A DNA stretch of 64,000 bases from Xanthomonas sontii (GTDB taxonomy: Bacteria; Pseudomonadota; Gammaproteobacteria; Xanthomonadales; Xanthomonadaceae). The position numbers and the translations under genes are program-made. The notes under the pieces were generated by a model, which ran no database searches, was not told the origin of the DNA, and saw only the letters and a program-made list of their open reading frames with translations. The stretch is taken from assembly GCF_040529055.1 (NCBI RefSeq), contig NZ_CP132342.1:4955585-5019584 (forward strand), read 5' to 3'. Positions 38,010 to 47,208 of this stretch are shown here, piece by piece (the stretch's first letter is position 1; each line of letters begins with the position of its first letter).

Positions 38010-39161
38010 ATGAGCGCCCGCCACCAGATGCACGGCATGGGCATGCAGACCGTGGCCGCCGACTGGCCGCCGCTGTCCGATGGCGAGGTGGAAGCCCTGC
38101 TGCAGCAGTACGCCCTGCCCGGCCGCCTGCACGCCTTGCGTTGGCACAGCCCGCGCCCGTTCTCGGCGGCGGCGGAGGTCGAGACCGCCGTCGGCACGCT
38201 GTTCGTCAAGCGCCACCACCGTCGCGTGCGCGACCTGCACGCGCTGGGCGAGGAGCATGCCTTCATCGCGCAGCTGCGCGCGCAGGACGTGCCGGTGCCG
38301 GAGGTGCTGCGCAACCGCGATGGCGCCAGCGCGGTGCGGCGTGGCCACTGGACCTACGAGGTGATGCGCGCCGGCGAGGGCGAGGACCGCTACCGCGAGG
38401 CGATGTCGTGGACGCCCTTCGCCGACACCGCCCATGCCGCTGCCGCCGGCCGCGCGCTGGCCGCGCTGCACCGCGCCGCCGCCGGCTACGCCGCGCCGCC
38501 ACGCAGCACCACCGTGCTGGTCGCCAACCTGCGCCTGTTCGCCCAGCCGCAGCCGTTGCAGGCGCTGAAGCACGATCTGGCACGGCGTCCGGCGCTGGCC
38601 GCATGGCTGCAGCAACGCGACTGGCAGGACGACCTGCGCGTGCAGTTGCTGCCCTGGCACGCGCAGGCCTGGCCGCTGCTGCAGACACCGCCGCCGGCGC
38701 TGTGGACGCACGGCGACTGGCATGCCTCCAATTTGCTGTGGCGCGGCCATGGCGCCGCCAGCACGGTCAGCGCGGTATTCGATTTCGGCCTGGCCGACCG
38801 GACCTTCGCCCTGTTCGACCTGGCCACCGCGATCGAACGCAACCTGATCCCGTGGCTGCAGTTGGACGACGGCGGCAGCGCGGTCGCCGACCTCGACCAG
38901 CTCGATGCGCTGCTGCACGGCTACGCCACATTGCTGCCGCTGGACGCGGCGCACCTGCGCCTGCTGGCCGCGCTGCTGCCATTGGTGCATGCCGATTTCG
39001 CGCTCAGCGAGATCGAGTACTTCGCCGGCATCACCGGCTCGGACGTGCACGCCGAGATCGCCTACCGCCGCTATCTGCTCGGCCACGCCGCCTGGTTCGG
39101 CCAGGGCGAAGGCCAGCGCCTGCTGCGGCACCTGCAGCGGCGCGCGGCGGCCGCGCCATGA
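38010..39161 (+). CDS. APH-fold small-molecule kinase (phosphotransferase family)
   Basis: 383 residues from ATG 38010 (GAGG about 8 nt upstream). The protein-kinase-like APH fold is shown by a probable ATP lysine in LFVKRHH (residue 67), the catalytic HGDWHASN at 234-241 and the metal DFG at 258-260. The family includes choline, thiamine (ThiK), homoserine, methylthioribose and aminoglycoside kinases. Its neighbours, a TonB receptor and a PnuC-type permease, argue for trapping an imported vitamin-like substrate rather than drug resistance. Its stop overlaps an upstream in-frame ATG of the receptor gene as ATGA. Confidence 0.75.
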   Translation: MSARHQMHGMGMQTVAADWPPLSDGEVEALLQQYALPGRLHALRWHSPRPFSAAAEVETAVGTLFVKRHHRRVRDLHALGEEHAFIAQLRAQDVPVPEVLRNRDGASAVRRGHWTYEVMRAGEGEDRYREAMSWTPFADTAHAAAAGRALAALHRAAAGYAAPPRSTTVLVANLRLFAQPQPLQALKHDLARRPALAAWLQQRDWQDDLRVQLLPWHAQAWPLLQTPPPALWTHGDWHASNLLWRGHGAASTVSAVFDFGLADRTFALFDLATAIERNLIPWLQLDDGGSAVADLDQLDALLHGYATLLPLDAAHLRLLAALLPLVHADFALSEIEYFAGITGSDVHAEIAYRRYLLGHAAWFGQGEGQRLLRHLQRRAAAAP

Positions 39162-39271
39162 ACCGTCGCATCCACCCCGACACGTCCGCCGTCACGCCTG
39201 CCGCGCACGCACCGCGCGGCGCTGCCGCTTCCGCTTCTCTCCTTCGTTTCGTTTCCCCGAGGTCGTTCCGC

Positions 39272-41452
39272 ATGCTTCCCACCTGCCGTTTCCCCGCTCC
39301 GCACGCCCTCGCGCTGGCCCTGGCCATCGCCCTGCCGCTGCCGGCGCTGGCCGCCGACGCTGCGCCGGCGCCCGCCAGCGCGCAGACCCCGGTCGAACTG
39401 GACGCGGTCAACGTGCAGGGTCGCCAGCCGCACGACCGCAGCAGCCTGAGCGGCTACGGCGACGCGCCGCTGCTGGACACGCCGATGGCGATCGACACCA
39501 TCGATCGCACGCAGCTGTCCGACCGCCAGGTGCGCGTGCTCAGCGAGGTGCTGCGCGCCGACGCCGCGGTCGGCGACAGCTATGCGCCGATCGGCTACTA
39601 CGAGAACTTCCTGGTGCGCGGCTATTCGCTGGATGCGGCCAACAGCTACCGCATCAACGGCCTGACCATCGCCGGCGAACAGAACGTGGCGCTGGAGAAC
39701 AAGGAACAGGTGCAGGTGCTCAAGGGCCTGTCCGGGGTGCTGTCCGGCATCACCACGCCGGCCGGCGTGATCGACTACCAGACCAAGCGCCCGCAGCACG
39801 TGCGCAGCCTGGTGCTGAGCGGCGACGACGACGGCAGCCGCGGTGCGGCAGTGGACCTGGGCGACTGGTTCGGCAGCGAGCGCCAGTTCGGCCTGCGCGT
39901 CAACGCCGCGCACGAGACCCTGCGCAGCTATGTCGATCACGCCGACGGCCACCGCAATTTCCTGTCGCTGGCCGCGGACTGGAACATCGACCCGCAGTCG
40001 ACCCTGCAACTGGACGTGGAATACCAGGACCGCCAGCAACGCTCGGTGCCGGGCTACCAGTTGCTCGGCGGCACGCAGTTGCCGAGCGGGGTGTCGGTGC
40101 ATCGCCTGCTCGCCTACCAGCCGTGGTCCAGGCCGGTCGGCATCGAGGCGCTGAATGCGCAGGCGCGCTACGAATACCGCTTCAGCGACGCCTGGCATCT
40201 GCAGGTGGCGGCCTCGCACAGCCGCGCGCTGATCGACGACTACTCCAGCTTCGCCTGGGGCTGCTACGGCGCGGCCAGCTGCGCCGGCGACGCGGTGCCC
40301 AACCACTTCAGCCGCGAAGGCGACTACGACATCTACGACTACCGCAGCCCTGCCGACAGCCGCCGCAACGACGAACTGCAGGCGATCGCCAGCGGCAGCG
40401 CCAGCACCGGCGTGCTGCAGCACCAGTTCCAGGTCGGCGTCGACTACCTGCATCGCACCATCGACCGCCACGGCTCGATCAACGAGATGATCGGCAGCGG
40501 CAACATCGACGCCGATCCGCCGCTGCTGGCGCAGGCCGACGCCGTGCTAGGCCCCAAGCGTCGGCGCCTGGACAGCGCGCAGACCGCGCTGCTGGCCAGC
40601 GACCGCATCGGCATCGGCGAGGCCTGGCAGCTGCTGCTGGGCGCGCGCCAGGTGCGCTACGACGAACGCGCCTGGGACCGCGACGGCAGCCTGACCCGGC
40701 GCACGCGCCGCTCGGTGTTTCTGCCGCAGGCGGCACTGCTGTTCAAGCTGCAGCCGTCGCTGTCGCTGTACGCCAGCTTCGCCAAGGGCCTGGCCCCGGG
40801 CGGCACCGCGCCGTGGTTCGCCAGCAACGCCGACAGCATCCTCGCCCCCACCAGCGCCTACCAGCGCGAGGCCGGCATGAAGTTCGAGCGCGATGGCGTG
40901 ACTTTGGGCGCGGCGCTGTTCGACATGCGCCAGGCCAACCAGTACGCGCAACCGCAGGCCGACGGCAGTTTCCTGTTCGTGCAGCAGGGCCGCCTGCACA
41001 ACCGCGGCATCGAACTGTCCGCCGCCGGCACGCTGGGCGCCGGCCTGCACCTGCAGGCCAGCGTCGCCGGCATCCGCGCGCGCGCCGAGGACACCGGCAC
41101 GCCGAGCGACGAAGGCCACCAGGCACTGAACGTGCCGCGGCTGCGCGCCAGCGCCCAGGCCACCTGGGACGTGCCCGGCGTCAGCGGCCTGGCGCTGCTG
41201 GGCGGCGCGCAGTACAGCGGCGCCAAGTACGCCGACCGCAGCGGCCAGGTCGCCGTCGGCGGCTACAGCGTCTACACCCTCGGCGCCCGCTACGCCACCC
41301 GGCTGGGCGCGGTGCCGACCACACTGCGACTGAGCGTGGACAACCTCACCGACAAGCGCTACTGGCGCGACGTCGGCGCCTATGAAGGCGACGACTATCT
41401 GTTCCTCGGCGCGCCGCGGACGGCGCGGCTGGCGCTGCAGTTTGATTTTTGA
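39272..41452 (+). CDS. TonB-dependent outer-membrane receptor
   Basis: 726 residues from ATG 39272, preceded by CGAGG and opening with a standard signal peptide (ALALALAIALPLPALA). An in-frame ATG at 39158, overlapping the kinase stop, would add 38 residues that look like linker. A TonB-box-like VELDAVNVQG lies near residue 45. The plug domain runs to about 160 (RGYSLDAANSYRINGL, NKEQVQVLKGLSGVLSG), followed by a 22-strand-type barrel ending in aromatic LALQFDF. It falls in the siderophore-receptor-like group, but ligands in this group range from iron chelates to vitamins; context suggests the latter. Confidence 0.88.
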   Translation: MLPTCRFPAPHALALALAIALPLPALAADAAPAPASAQTPVELDAVNVQGRQPHDRSSLSGYGDAPLLDTPMAIDTIDRTQLSDRQVRVLSEVLRADAAVGDSYAPIGYYENFLVRGYSLDAANSYRINGLTIAGEQNVALENKEQVQVLKGLSGVLSGITTPAGVIDYQTKRPQHVRSLVLSGDDDGSRGAAVDLGDWFGSERQFGLRVNAAHETLRSYVDHADGHRNFLSLAADWNIDPQSTLQLDVEYQDRQQRSVPGYQLLGGTQLPSGVSVHRLLAYQPWSRPVGIEALNAQARYEYRFSDAWHLQVAASHSRALIDDYSSFAWGCYGAASCAGDAVPNHFSREGDYDIYDYRSPADSRRNDELQAIASGSASTGVLQHQFQVGVDYLHRTIDRHGSINEMIGSGNIDADPPLLAQADAVLGPKRRRLDSAQTALLASDRIGIGEAWQLLLGARQVRYDERAWDRDGSLTRRTRRSVFLPQAALLFKLQPSLSLYASFAKGLAPGGTAPWFASNADSILAPTSAYQREAGMKFERDGVTLGAALFDMRQANQYAQPQADGSFLFVQQGRLHNRGIELSAAGTLGAGLHLQASVAGIRARAEDTGTPSDEGHQALNVPRLRASAQATWDVPGVSGLALLGGAQYSGAKYADRSGQVAVGGYSVYTLGARYATRLGAVPTTLRLSVDNLTDKRYWRDVGAYEGDDYLFLGAPRTARLALQFDF

Positions 41453-41947
41453 AGGGCCGGGAATGGGGAATGGGGATTCGGGATTGGTAAAAGCCAAAAG
41501 CGGGACATGGCGCGTCACCTGTGTCGGAGCGGCTTCAGCCGCGACGCGCTATTGCTGACGGGTCGCGACTGATTCCCACAGACAAGCGCTGCTCCTTCAG
41601 CAAACACTGTCTTCTTCGTTCGCAAACGCCTGGCCCTGTTCTCCGGATCCACCATGACTTCTCTCGAACACCAGCCGCGCCGATGACCAAGGTGGTAATC
41701 CACTGTCATGCAGTCGAGACGCGCGAAGTGATGTGCTTTCCGATGGCGCAATGCGTCGGGACTGAAGTCCCTCCCACAGTGCACTCGGCCGGCTTGCCGC
41801 CAGACACTGCGGGAACGGCTTCAGCCGCGACGCGCTATTGCTGACGGGTCGCGGCTGAAGCCGCTCCTACAGCACGCGCGCAATGCACTGCGCTCGCGAA
41901 CAATCCCCAATCTCTAATCCCCAATCCCCACTCCCGGCCTCCCCACC
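41453..41947. repeat. Repeat cluster between TonB receptor and PnuC-type gene
   Basis: Three repeat families meet in this 495-bp gap. GGGAAT-type runs lie at 41459-41487 and, inverted, 41905-41937. An intact copy of the CTGTCATGCAG..GGGACTGAAGTCCC repeat is at 41703-41783. A third unit, CGGCTTCAGCCGCGACGCGC through GCTATTGCTGACGGGTCGCG, is present twice, at about 41528-41568 and 41816-41856. No gene is seen, and the cluster may weaken co-transcription of the flanking genes. Confidence 0.8.
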
Positions 41948-42520
41948 ATGTCCCCGCTCGAATTGCTCGCCGTACTGATCAACGTCCTGGGTGTGTGGCT
42001 GACCGCGCGGCGGGTGCGTTGGTGCTGGCCGGTCAACGTGGTGGCGGTGCTGTTGTATGCGTGGCTGTTCTATCAGTGGAAGCTGTATTCGGACATGCTG
42101 CTGCAGGGCCTGTACGTGGTGCTGCAGGGTTACGGCTGGTGGCGCTGGAGCAACGGGCTGGGCGACGACGGCAAGGTCCAGGTCGGGCCGCTGCCGTGGG
42201 CCGAAGGGGTGCGTTCGGTCTTGGCCGGCACCGTCGGCGCGGCGCTGCTGGGCTGGTGGATGCACCGTCACACCGATGCGGCGCTGCCGTGGCTGGACGC
42301 GGCGTTGTCGGCGTTCAGCGTGGTCGCCAGCGTGTGGGCCGCGCGCAAGCGCATCGCCAACTGGGGCCTATGGATCGTGCTGGACTGCGTCTACGTCGGC
42401 GTGTTCGTGTACAAGGGGCTGTACCCCACCGCCGCGCTGTACGCCGGATTCGTGGTGTTGGCGGTGTACGGACTGCGCCTGTGGCAGGCCGATCTGCGCC
42501 GCGCGCAAGCCGTCACCTGA
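41948..42520 (+). CDS. PnuC/PnuT-family vitamin transporter
   Basis: 190 residues with about seven membrane helices. Family features are ELLAVLINVLGVWLTARR at the start, YAWLFYQWKLYSDMLLQGLYVVLQGYGWWRW, and the C-terminal signature ARKRIANWGLWIVLDCVYVGVFVYKGLYPTAALY. PnuC-type proteins are facilitators whose cargo is trapped by a kinase: nicotinamide riboside (PnuC), thiamine (PnuT) or riboflavin-like vitamins. No NadR-type kinase is next to it, but an APH-type kinase is, which fits thiamine with a ThiK-like enzyme better than NAD precursors. This is inference from context. Confidence 0.82.
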   Translation: MSPLELLAVLINVLGVWLTARRVRWCWPVNVVAVLLYAWLFYQWKLYSDMLLQGLYVVLQGYGWWRWSNGLGDDGKVQVGPLPWAEGVRSVLAGTVGAALLGWWMHRHTDAALPWLDAALSAFSVVASVWAARKRIANWGLWIVLDCVYVGVFVYKGLYPTAALYAGFVVLAVYGLRLWQADLRRAQAVT

Positions 42521-42693
42521 CACGCCACGCGCTCTTTGCTGCCTGGCGGCACAGCGCGTGCCGTCGTCAACTCGATGCGAATGGCGCGCCGAAGCCGCAC
42601 GAGCATCACGCGAACATCAGTCGCCCGCATCGTCCGCGACCCTGCCGGCAGCGTAGTCTTGTCAGCAACGCTTCTCCACGCTCTGGATTTCGC

Positions 42694-43425
42694 ATGCACT
42701 TCGCCACCGCCGCCGGCTTCGCCCAACGCATCGCCGATGCGCTGCTGGCGCGCATCGCCGCCGGCGAATGGCGCGCCGACCAGCGCCTGCCGGTGGAGCG
42801 CGAACTGGCCGCGCTGTTCGGCTGCACCCGCATCACCTTGCGCGAGGCGCTGCAGCAACTGGAATCGGACGGGCACATCTACCGCGAGAATCGCCGCGGC
42901 TGGTTCGTCAGCGCGCCGCGGGTGCGTCACGATCCCAACAGCATCGCCGGCTTCATGCAGTACGTGGCCGCACAGGGCGGCGTCCCGCGTACCGAACTGC
43001 TCGCCGCGCAGCGCCAGCCGGCCGGCCCGGCGCTCGCCCGGCACCTCCACCTGGACGACCCCGATGCCGAGGTGTTCGTGCTGCGCCGCCGCCGCTGGAT
43101 CGGACGGCGCGCCGTGCTGCTGGAGACCAATGCGATCCTCGCCGCGTGGGCGCCGCGCCTGCTCGACCACGACCTGGCCGGCTCGCTGAGCGCCGTGCTG
43201 ACCCAGCGCCTGGGCTTGCGGCAGGCGCGCAGCCGGCTGTCGATGTATCCGGCCACGCTCGATGCCGAGCAGGCCGTGCTGCTGCAATCCACCGCCGGCA
43301 CGCCGTGCTTCCGTCTGCAACGCGTCAGCTACGATCCCGACGGACGTGCCGTGGAATTCGACATCGAGTCCTGGCGCCACGATGTGCTGGAAGTGTCGGT
43401 GGATGTCTACGCGCCGCCGGAATGA
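42694..43425 (+). CDS. GntR-family regulator, HutC subfamily (UTRA domain)
   Basis: 243 residues. The winged helix occupies residues 1-75 (LLARIAAGEWRADQRLPVERELAALFGCTRITLREALQQLESDGHIY and RGWFVS wing); the UTRA effector domain follows (about 85-240). HutC-subfamily members sense small ligands such as urocanate, GlcNAc-6-P or fatty acids. The ATG at 42694 lies 173 bp after the transporter gene, on the same strand. The palindromic site at 37903 matches the subfamily consensus, so the regulator probably controls the kinase-receptor-transporter genes. No such site was seen directly upstream of its own gene. Confidence 0.85.
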   Translation: MHFATAAGFAQRIADALLARIAAGEWRADQRLPVERELAALFGCTRITLREALQQLESDGHIYRENRRGWFVSAPRVRHDPNSIAGFMQYVAAQGGVPRTELLAAQRQPAGPALARHLHLDDPDAEVFVLRRRRWIGRRAVLLETNAILAAWAPRLLDHDLAGSLSAVLTQRLGLRQARSRLSMYPATLDAEQAVLLQSTAGTPCFRLQRVSYDPDGRAVEFDIESWRHDVLEVSVDVYAPPE

Positions 43426-43616
43426 GTCCGGCTTGTTCGCTATCGCGACACGAGGCGGAGACGCAGCGGACCACATCCGCTCCCATCCAGGACCCAGCAG
43501 CGACGCCGCTGGCGTCTGATTGCAATATCAGTCGCGACCGACTGCCGCGCCAGCCGAGGGGTCAGGGAGCAACGCTCCAACAACCCTACAACAGGCGCAC
43601 GTCGGCAATTTCCGCC

Positions 43617-44075
43617 TCACCACCAGAACCATAGACGATGGCTGCCCTTGCCGATGGCGTAGTCCCCCTGCCCGTTCGCAATGCCCGCGATGCCTTCCCG
43701 CAACGCCGCAAGCCACGCCGAGCCGACCTCAAGTGCAGCCGGCGCTGCGTCTACGGGAAAAGACCAGTGATCGTCGGTCGTGGACAGCGTGAAGCGCAGC
43801 TTCTCCGGCGCCACCCAAGCAGCGAGCCCGCGCCGGTTGTTCGGCACGCCAAGTTCGGTCTTGCTCGGTGCAGTAATGAGAAGCGTGCGGGAACCGGCGC
43901 CGTCGGCAGCCAAGGCGTCCAGCAACGCCAACAGCGACTGGCATCCAGCTGGATCTGCGTTGAGATGCCAGCCGGGATAATTGCGCTCGTTCTCGAGATA
44001 GCGCCACAGCGAGATGCGGCCGGTTTGCGTCCAGCGATGGGCAAGCCGCAGGTCGGGCGGCGACAGGCTAGGCAT
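43617..44075 (-). CDS. Small protein of unknown function downstream of xps genes
   Basis: 152 residues, not recognised. It has no signal peptide or membrane helix. It reads as a folded protein rather than a shadow frame: hydrophobic alternation (LLALLDALAADG, RTLLITAPSKTELGV), many aromatics, and a Trp-rich C-terminus SHRLWFWW. It overlaps the preceding glycosyltransferase gene by 8 bp and is probably the last gene of that transcript. No ribosome binding site stands out, which fits coupled translation. The 191-bp gap to the GntR gene (43426-43616) shows nothing. Confidence 0.6.
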   Translation of the reverse strand: MPSLSPPDLRLAHRWTQTGRISLWRYLENERNYPGWHLNADPAGCQSLLALLDALAADGAGSRTLLITAPSKTELGVPNNRRGLAAWVAPEKLRFTLSTTDDHWSFPVDAAPAALEVGSAWLAALREGIAGIANGQGDYAIGKGSHRLWFWW

Positions 44076-44901
44076 CGAACAACGCCCGTTGCGGATCCGG
44101 CGGCGGCAGCGTGTCGTACAGGCGCTGCAGCTCTTCGCGGCAGGCGCGCAGCGGATCGTGCATCAGGAAGCCGGCCAGGCGCGCGTGCCAGGCCGGCCAG
44201 CGCGTGGCCAGCGCGTCCATGTCGCCGTCGGCGGCGCGGCCTTCGCCACCGCACGCGACATGCGCGGTCTCGCACAGCACGTTGCGCCAGCCGAGCCCGG
44301 CCATGCGCAGCGACAGGTCGGTCAGCGCCGCATACCAGGAGCCGTAGCTGCTGGCGTCCAGCCCGCCGGCGCGCTGCCGCGCCACCCCGCGCAGCACCAC
44401 CGCATGGCACACCGCCGACGGCAGTTCCGGATGCAGCGGCGGCAAGGCCGCGCAGGCCCGTGCCAGGCGCTCGGGATCCTCGGGCGGCGGATTGATCTCG
44501 CCCAGCCGCGGCCACGCGCAGGCTTCGCCGGCATTGCTCCACGGCGTGGCGCTGGCGATGGCCGCGTCGCGCGCCAGGCAGGCGCTCAACTGCAGCAGCC
44601 AGCCCGGCCCAGGCTGCGCGTCGGCCGCCAGCACCGCCACGTCGGCATCGCCGCAGGCACGCAGCATCTCGTCCACATGCGCCACCTCGCCGAGCATGCG
44701 CGGCCGCCGCGTGTAGTCGGCCTGCAGGCGCGTGCGCGCCAGCCAGGCCTCGATCACCCGGATGCCGCGCGGGCCGGCCTGCGCATCGTCGGCCAGCCAC
44801 ACGCGGGTGCCGGCCGGGGTGTTCGCTTCCAACGCGCCCAGGCAGGCGTCCAGCGCGACGTCGTCGACGCCGACCGCCAGCAGCACGATGGGCAGGCTCA
44901 C
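44068..44901 (-). CDS. Glycosyltransferase-like protein downstream of xpsD
   Basis: 277 residues. The N-terminus has a GT2-like nucleotide-binding pattern: SLPIVLLAVGVDDVALDACLGALEANTP.. then VWLADDAQAGP, DADVAVLAADAQPGPGWL near residue 100, and a possible acceptor region with SYGSWYAALTDLSLRMAGLGWRN. It lacks membrane helices. The GTG start at 44901 is 4 bp after the xpsD stop, so it is co-transcribed with the secretion genes. Whether it modifies a secretion component, a secreted enzyme or an unrelated glycan is unknown. Confidence 0.7.
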   Translation of the reverse strand: MSLPIVLLAVGVDDVALDACLGALEANTPAGTRVWLADDAQAGPRGIRVIEAWLARTRLQADYTRRPRMLGEVAHVDEMLRACGDADVAVLAADAQPGPGWLLQLSACLARDAAIASATPWSNAGEACAWPRLGEINPPPEDPERLARACAALPPLHPELPSAVCHAVVLRGVARQRAGGLDASSYGSWYAALTDLSLRMAGLGWRNVLCETAHVACGGEGRAADGDMDALATRWPAWHARLAGFLMHDPLRACREELQRLYDTLPPPDPQRALFDA

Positions 44902-44905
44902 CCGC

Positions 44906-47197
44906 TTACTTCTTGCCGCGTGCCGGCAGCGGCTTCATGGCCTCGAACTTCGCTCCGTACTCATCGGTGAGATTGCGCGCTTCCTGCGGGTTGCGCACGA
45001 TCGACGGCGTGATCAGCACGATCACTTCCTGGCGATCCTGCTTCTGGGTTTTCTGCCCGAACAGCGCACCGACCACCGGCAGCTTACTCAGGTACGGCAC
45101 ACCGTTGCTGCCGTCGGTGGTGCTGTCGTTGATCAAGCCGGCCAGCATGATGGTGTCGCCGCTCTGCACGGCCGCCTCGGTCTTGACCCGCCGGGTGTTG
45201 ATCGGCACGTTGCAGGCGACGCTGGTGCCGGCGCTGGTGCCGCAATTGGTCGGCGCCGCGCCGGGCGAGCTGACTTCCTGCACGATATCCAGGAACACCA
45301 TGCCGTCCTTGGTCACGCGTGGACGCACCTTCAGGATTACGCCGGTATCGAGGTAGTTCACCGAGGAGTAGGTGGTGCCGGCGCCCAGGCCGGTGTCGAC
45401 ACTGACCGAATTGATCGGAATGCGCGTGCCCACATTGAGCGTGGCCTCGGCGTTGTTGCGCACAAACACCGACGGCGTCTGCAACAGCTTGACGTTGGTG
45501 ACCTGATCCAGCGCAGTGATCACCGCTGCGGCGTTCTTGCCCAGGAAGGTCCAGCCCAGGCCACTGCTGCCGGTGATGGCACCGGCGATATCGCCCCAGA
45601 TCTTGCGGCCGGCCGCGCTGGGCAGATTCGCGCCACCGCCGCTGAAGCCGATGTTGTCGGCAGTGGATGACGCGTTCACCGCCTGCTCGAAGTACCAGTT
45701 GACGCCGTATTTTAGGTCGCCGGTCAGGTTGACCTCCGCCACCTGCGCCTCGATATGCACCTGCATCGGCATCACGTCGAGCTTCTCGACCACGTCGCGG
45801 ATCGAGCGCCAGGCCTGCGGGGTCGAGCGCACCAGCAGGGTGTTGGTTTCCTCCACCGCCGACACGCCGACCTTGTCGCCCTGCACTTCCAGGGTCACGC
45901 TGCCGTTGCCGGACGTGCGCGGCGACAGCTGCAGGCTGCCATTGCCCAGGCCGCCACCGCTGCTGCCGGAGGAACTGCTGCTGCCCAGGCTGTCGCTGCT
46001 GCTGCCCAGGCTGCCGCCCAAACTGCCGCCGCCCAGGCTGCTGCCGTCGCTGCCGTTGAAGCCGCCCAGGCCGCCGCCGTTCAACTGGCTCATCTGCGAG
46101 CCCGGCATCAGCGAGGCGTTGGAGTCGCCGCGGTTGCCGCCGCCGGCGCCGAACACTTCGGCCAGGCGGTCGGCCAGGTCCTTGGCCTTGATGTACTTGA
46201 GTTCGTAGGAGAACAGCCGCGCGCCGCCGCCGGCGCTGTCGATGCGGTCCAGCCATTCCTGGATCTGGTCCAGGTAGCGCGCCTGCGGGGTAATCACCAG
46301 CACCGCGTTGGCGTTCTCCAGCGGCATGAAGCGGAACATGCCGGCGCTGGGGGTCTTGCTGTTCTCGCCGAACACTTTCTCCAGATCGGCCGCGACCTGC
46401 TCGGCCTTGCCCGACTGGATCGGGAACACGCCCACCGACATGCCCGACAGCCAGTCGACGTCGAAGATCTGCACGGTGCGCAGGTAGTTCTCCAGCTCGG
46501 CGCGGGTGCCGCCCAGGGTGATGACGTTGCGCGAGCCGTCGATGCCGACGATGGCGTTCGGCCGCGCGTACGGCTCCAGCACCTTCTTCATCTCGCTGGC
46601 GGAGATGTACTTCAGCGGCACCACGCGCACCTCGAAGCCGCGCGCGTTGGCCGGCGAGGCGGTGCTCGGCGCCACCGTGCCGGCCAGGGCCTGGTCGGCG
46701 GGGACGATGTTGTAGCGGCCGCCGCTGTAGACCATGCGCGCGTTGTTCCAGCCCAGCACCATCTCCAGCAGGTTCAGCGCCTGCGCCGGCGACACCGGCT
46801 TGGGCGTGGCCAGGGTCACCGTGCCCTGCACGCCCGGCGCGATCACGTAGTTCTGCCCGAGCATGTCGCCGAGGATGGCCTTGACCACCGCCTGCAGCGA
46901 TTCGCCCTCGAAGTTGAAGGTGGCGCTGCCGCTGCTGGCGTTGCCCAGCGACGGCGCCGGCGCCGCGGCAGCCGCGGAATTGATCATGGTGCCGCTGCCG
47001 CGGCGGATCACCGGAGTGGCGCGCTCGGGCAAGGCGTTGGGATCGGCCGGGCCGCCCTGGCCGTCGCTCTGGGTGCTGCCGGCCGCGCCGACCTGAGGGT
47101 TGATCGCGGCGCCGCGACGGATGTCCGGCGAGGGCGTGGTGGCGCAGCCGGCCACCAGGCCGATGGCGAGGAACAGGGAAAACAGACGCGGCGTCAT
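44906..47197 (-). CDS. xpsD: Type II secretion outer-membrane secretin XpsD (GspD)
   Basis: 763 residues. It forms the multimeric outer-membrane gate. A lipoprotein signal peptide with lipobox LVAGC places the mature N-terminus in the outer membrane. N0-N3 domains follow (N0 from about residue 100, FNFEGESLQAVVKAILGDMLG), then a Gly/Ser-rich loop in N3 (GGGSLGGSLGSSSDSLGSSSS) and the secretin domain with VKLLQTPSVFVRNNAEATLNVGTRIP, GVILKVRPRVTKDG and the C-terminal VVGALFGQKTQKQDRQEVIVLITP. The ATG at 47197 lies 11 bp after xpsN. Confidence 0.95.
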   Translation of the reverse strand: MTPRLFSLFLAIGLVAGCATTPSPDIRRGAAINPQVGAAGSTQSDGQGGPADPNALPERATPVIRRGSGTMINSAAAAAPAPSLGNASSGSATFNFEGESLQAVVKAILGDMLGQNYVIAPGVQGTVTLATPKPVSPAQALNLLEMVLGWNNARMVYSGGRYNIVPADQALAGTVAPSTASPANARGFEVRVVPLKYISASEMKKVLEPYARPNAIVGIDGSRNVITLGGTRAELENYLRTVQIFDVDWLSGMSVGVFPIQSGKAEQVAADLEKVFGENSKTPSAGMFRFMPLENANAVLVITPQARYLDQIQEWLDRIDSAGGGARLFSYELKYIKAKDLADRLAEVFGAGGGNRGDSNASLMPGSQMSQLNGGGLGGFNGSDGSSLGGGSLGGSLGSSSDSLGSSSSSGSSGGGLGNGSLQLSPRTSGNGSVTLEVQGDKVGVSAVEETNTLLVRSTPQAWRSIRDVVEKLDVMPMQVHIEAQVAEVNLTGDLKYGVNWYFEQAVNASSTADNIGFSGGGANLPSAAGRKIWGDIAGAITGSSGLGWTFLGKNAAAVITALDQVTNVKLLQTPSVFVRNNAEATLNVGTRIPINSVSVDTGLGAGTTYSSVNYLDTGVILKVRPRVTKDGMVFLDIVQEVSSPGAAPTNCGTSAGTSVACNVPINTRRVKTEAAVQSGDTIMLAGLINDSTTDGSNGVPYLSKLPVVGALFGQKTQKQDRQEVIVLITPSIVRNPQEARNLTDEYGAKFEAMKPLPARGKK

Positions 47198-47208
47198 GCG
47201 ATCACTCT

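Noticed and set aside
39158..39271. Upstream ATG (39158) as the receptor start
   Set aside because: It overlaps the kinase stop as ATGA, but the added 38 residues precede a standard signal peptide and the ATG at 39272 has a better ribosome binding site.
43426..43616. Continuation of the GntR transcript into a further plus-strand gene
   Set aside because: No frame with protein character or start signal; the next gene is on the opposite strand.
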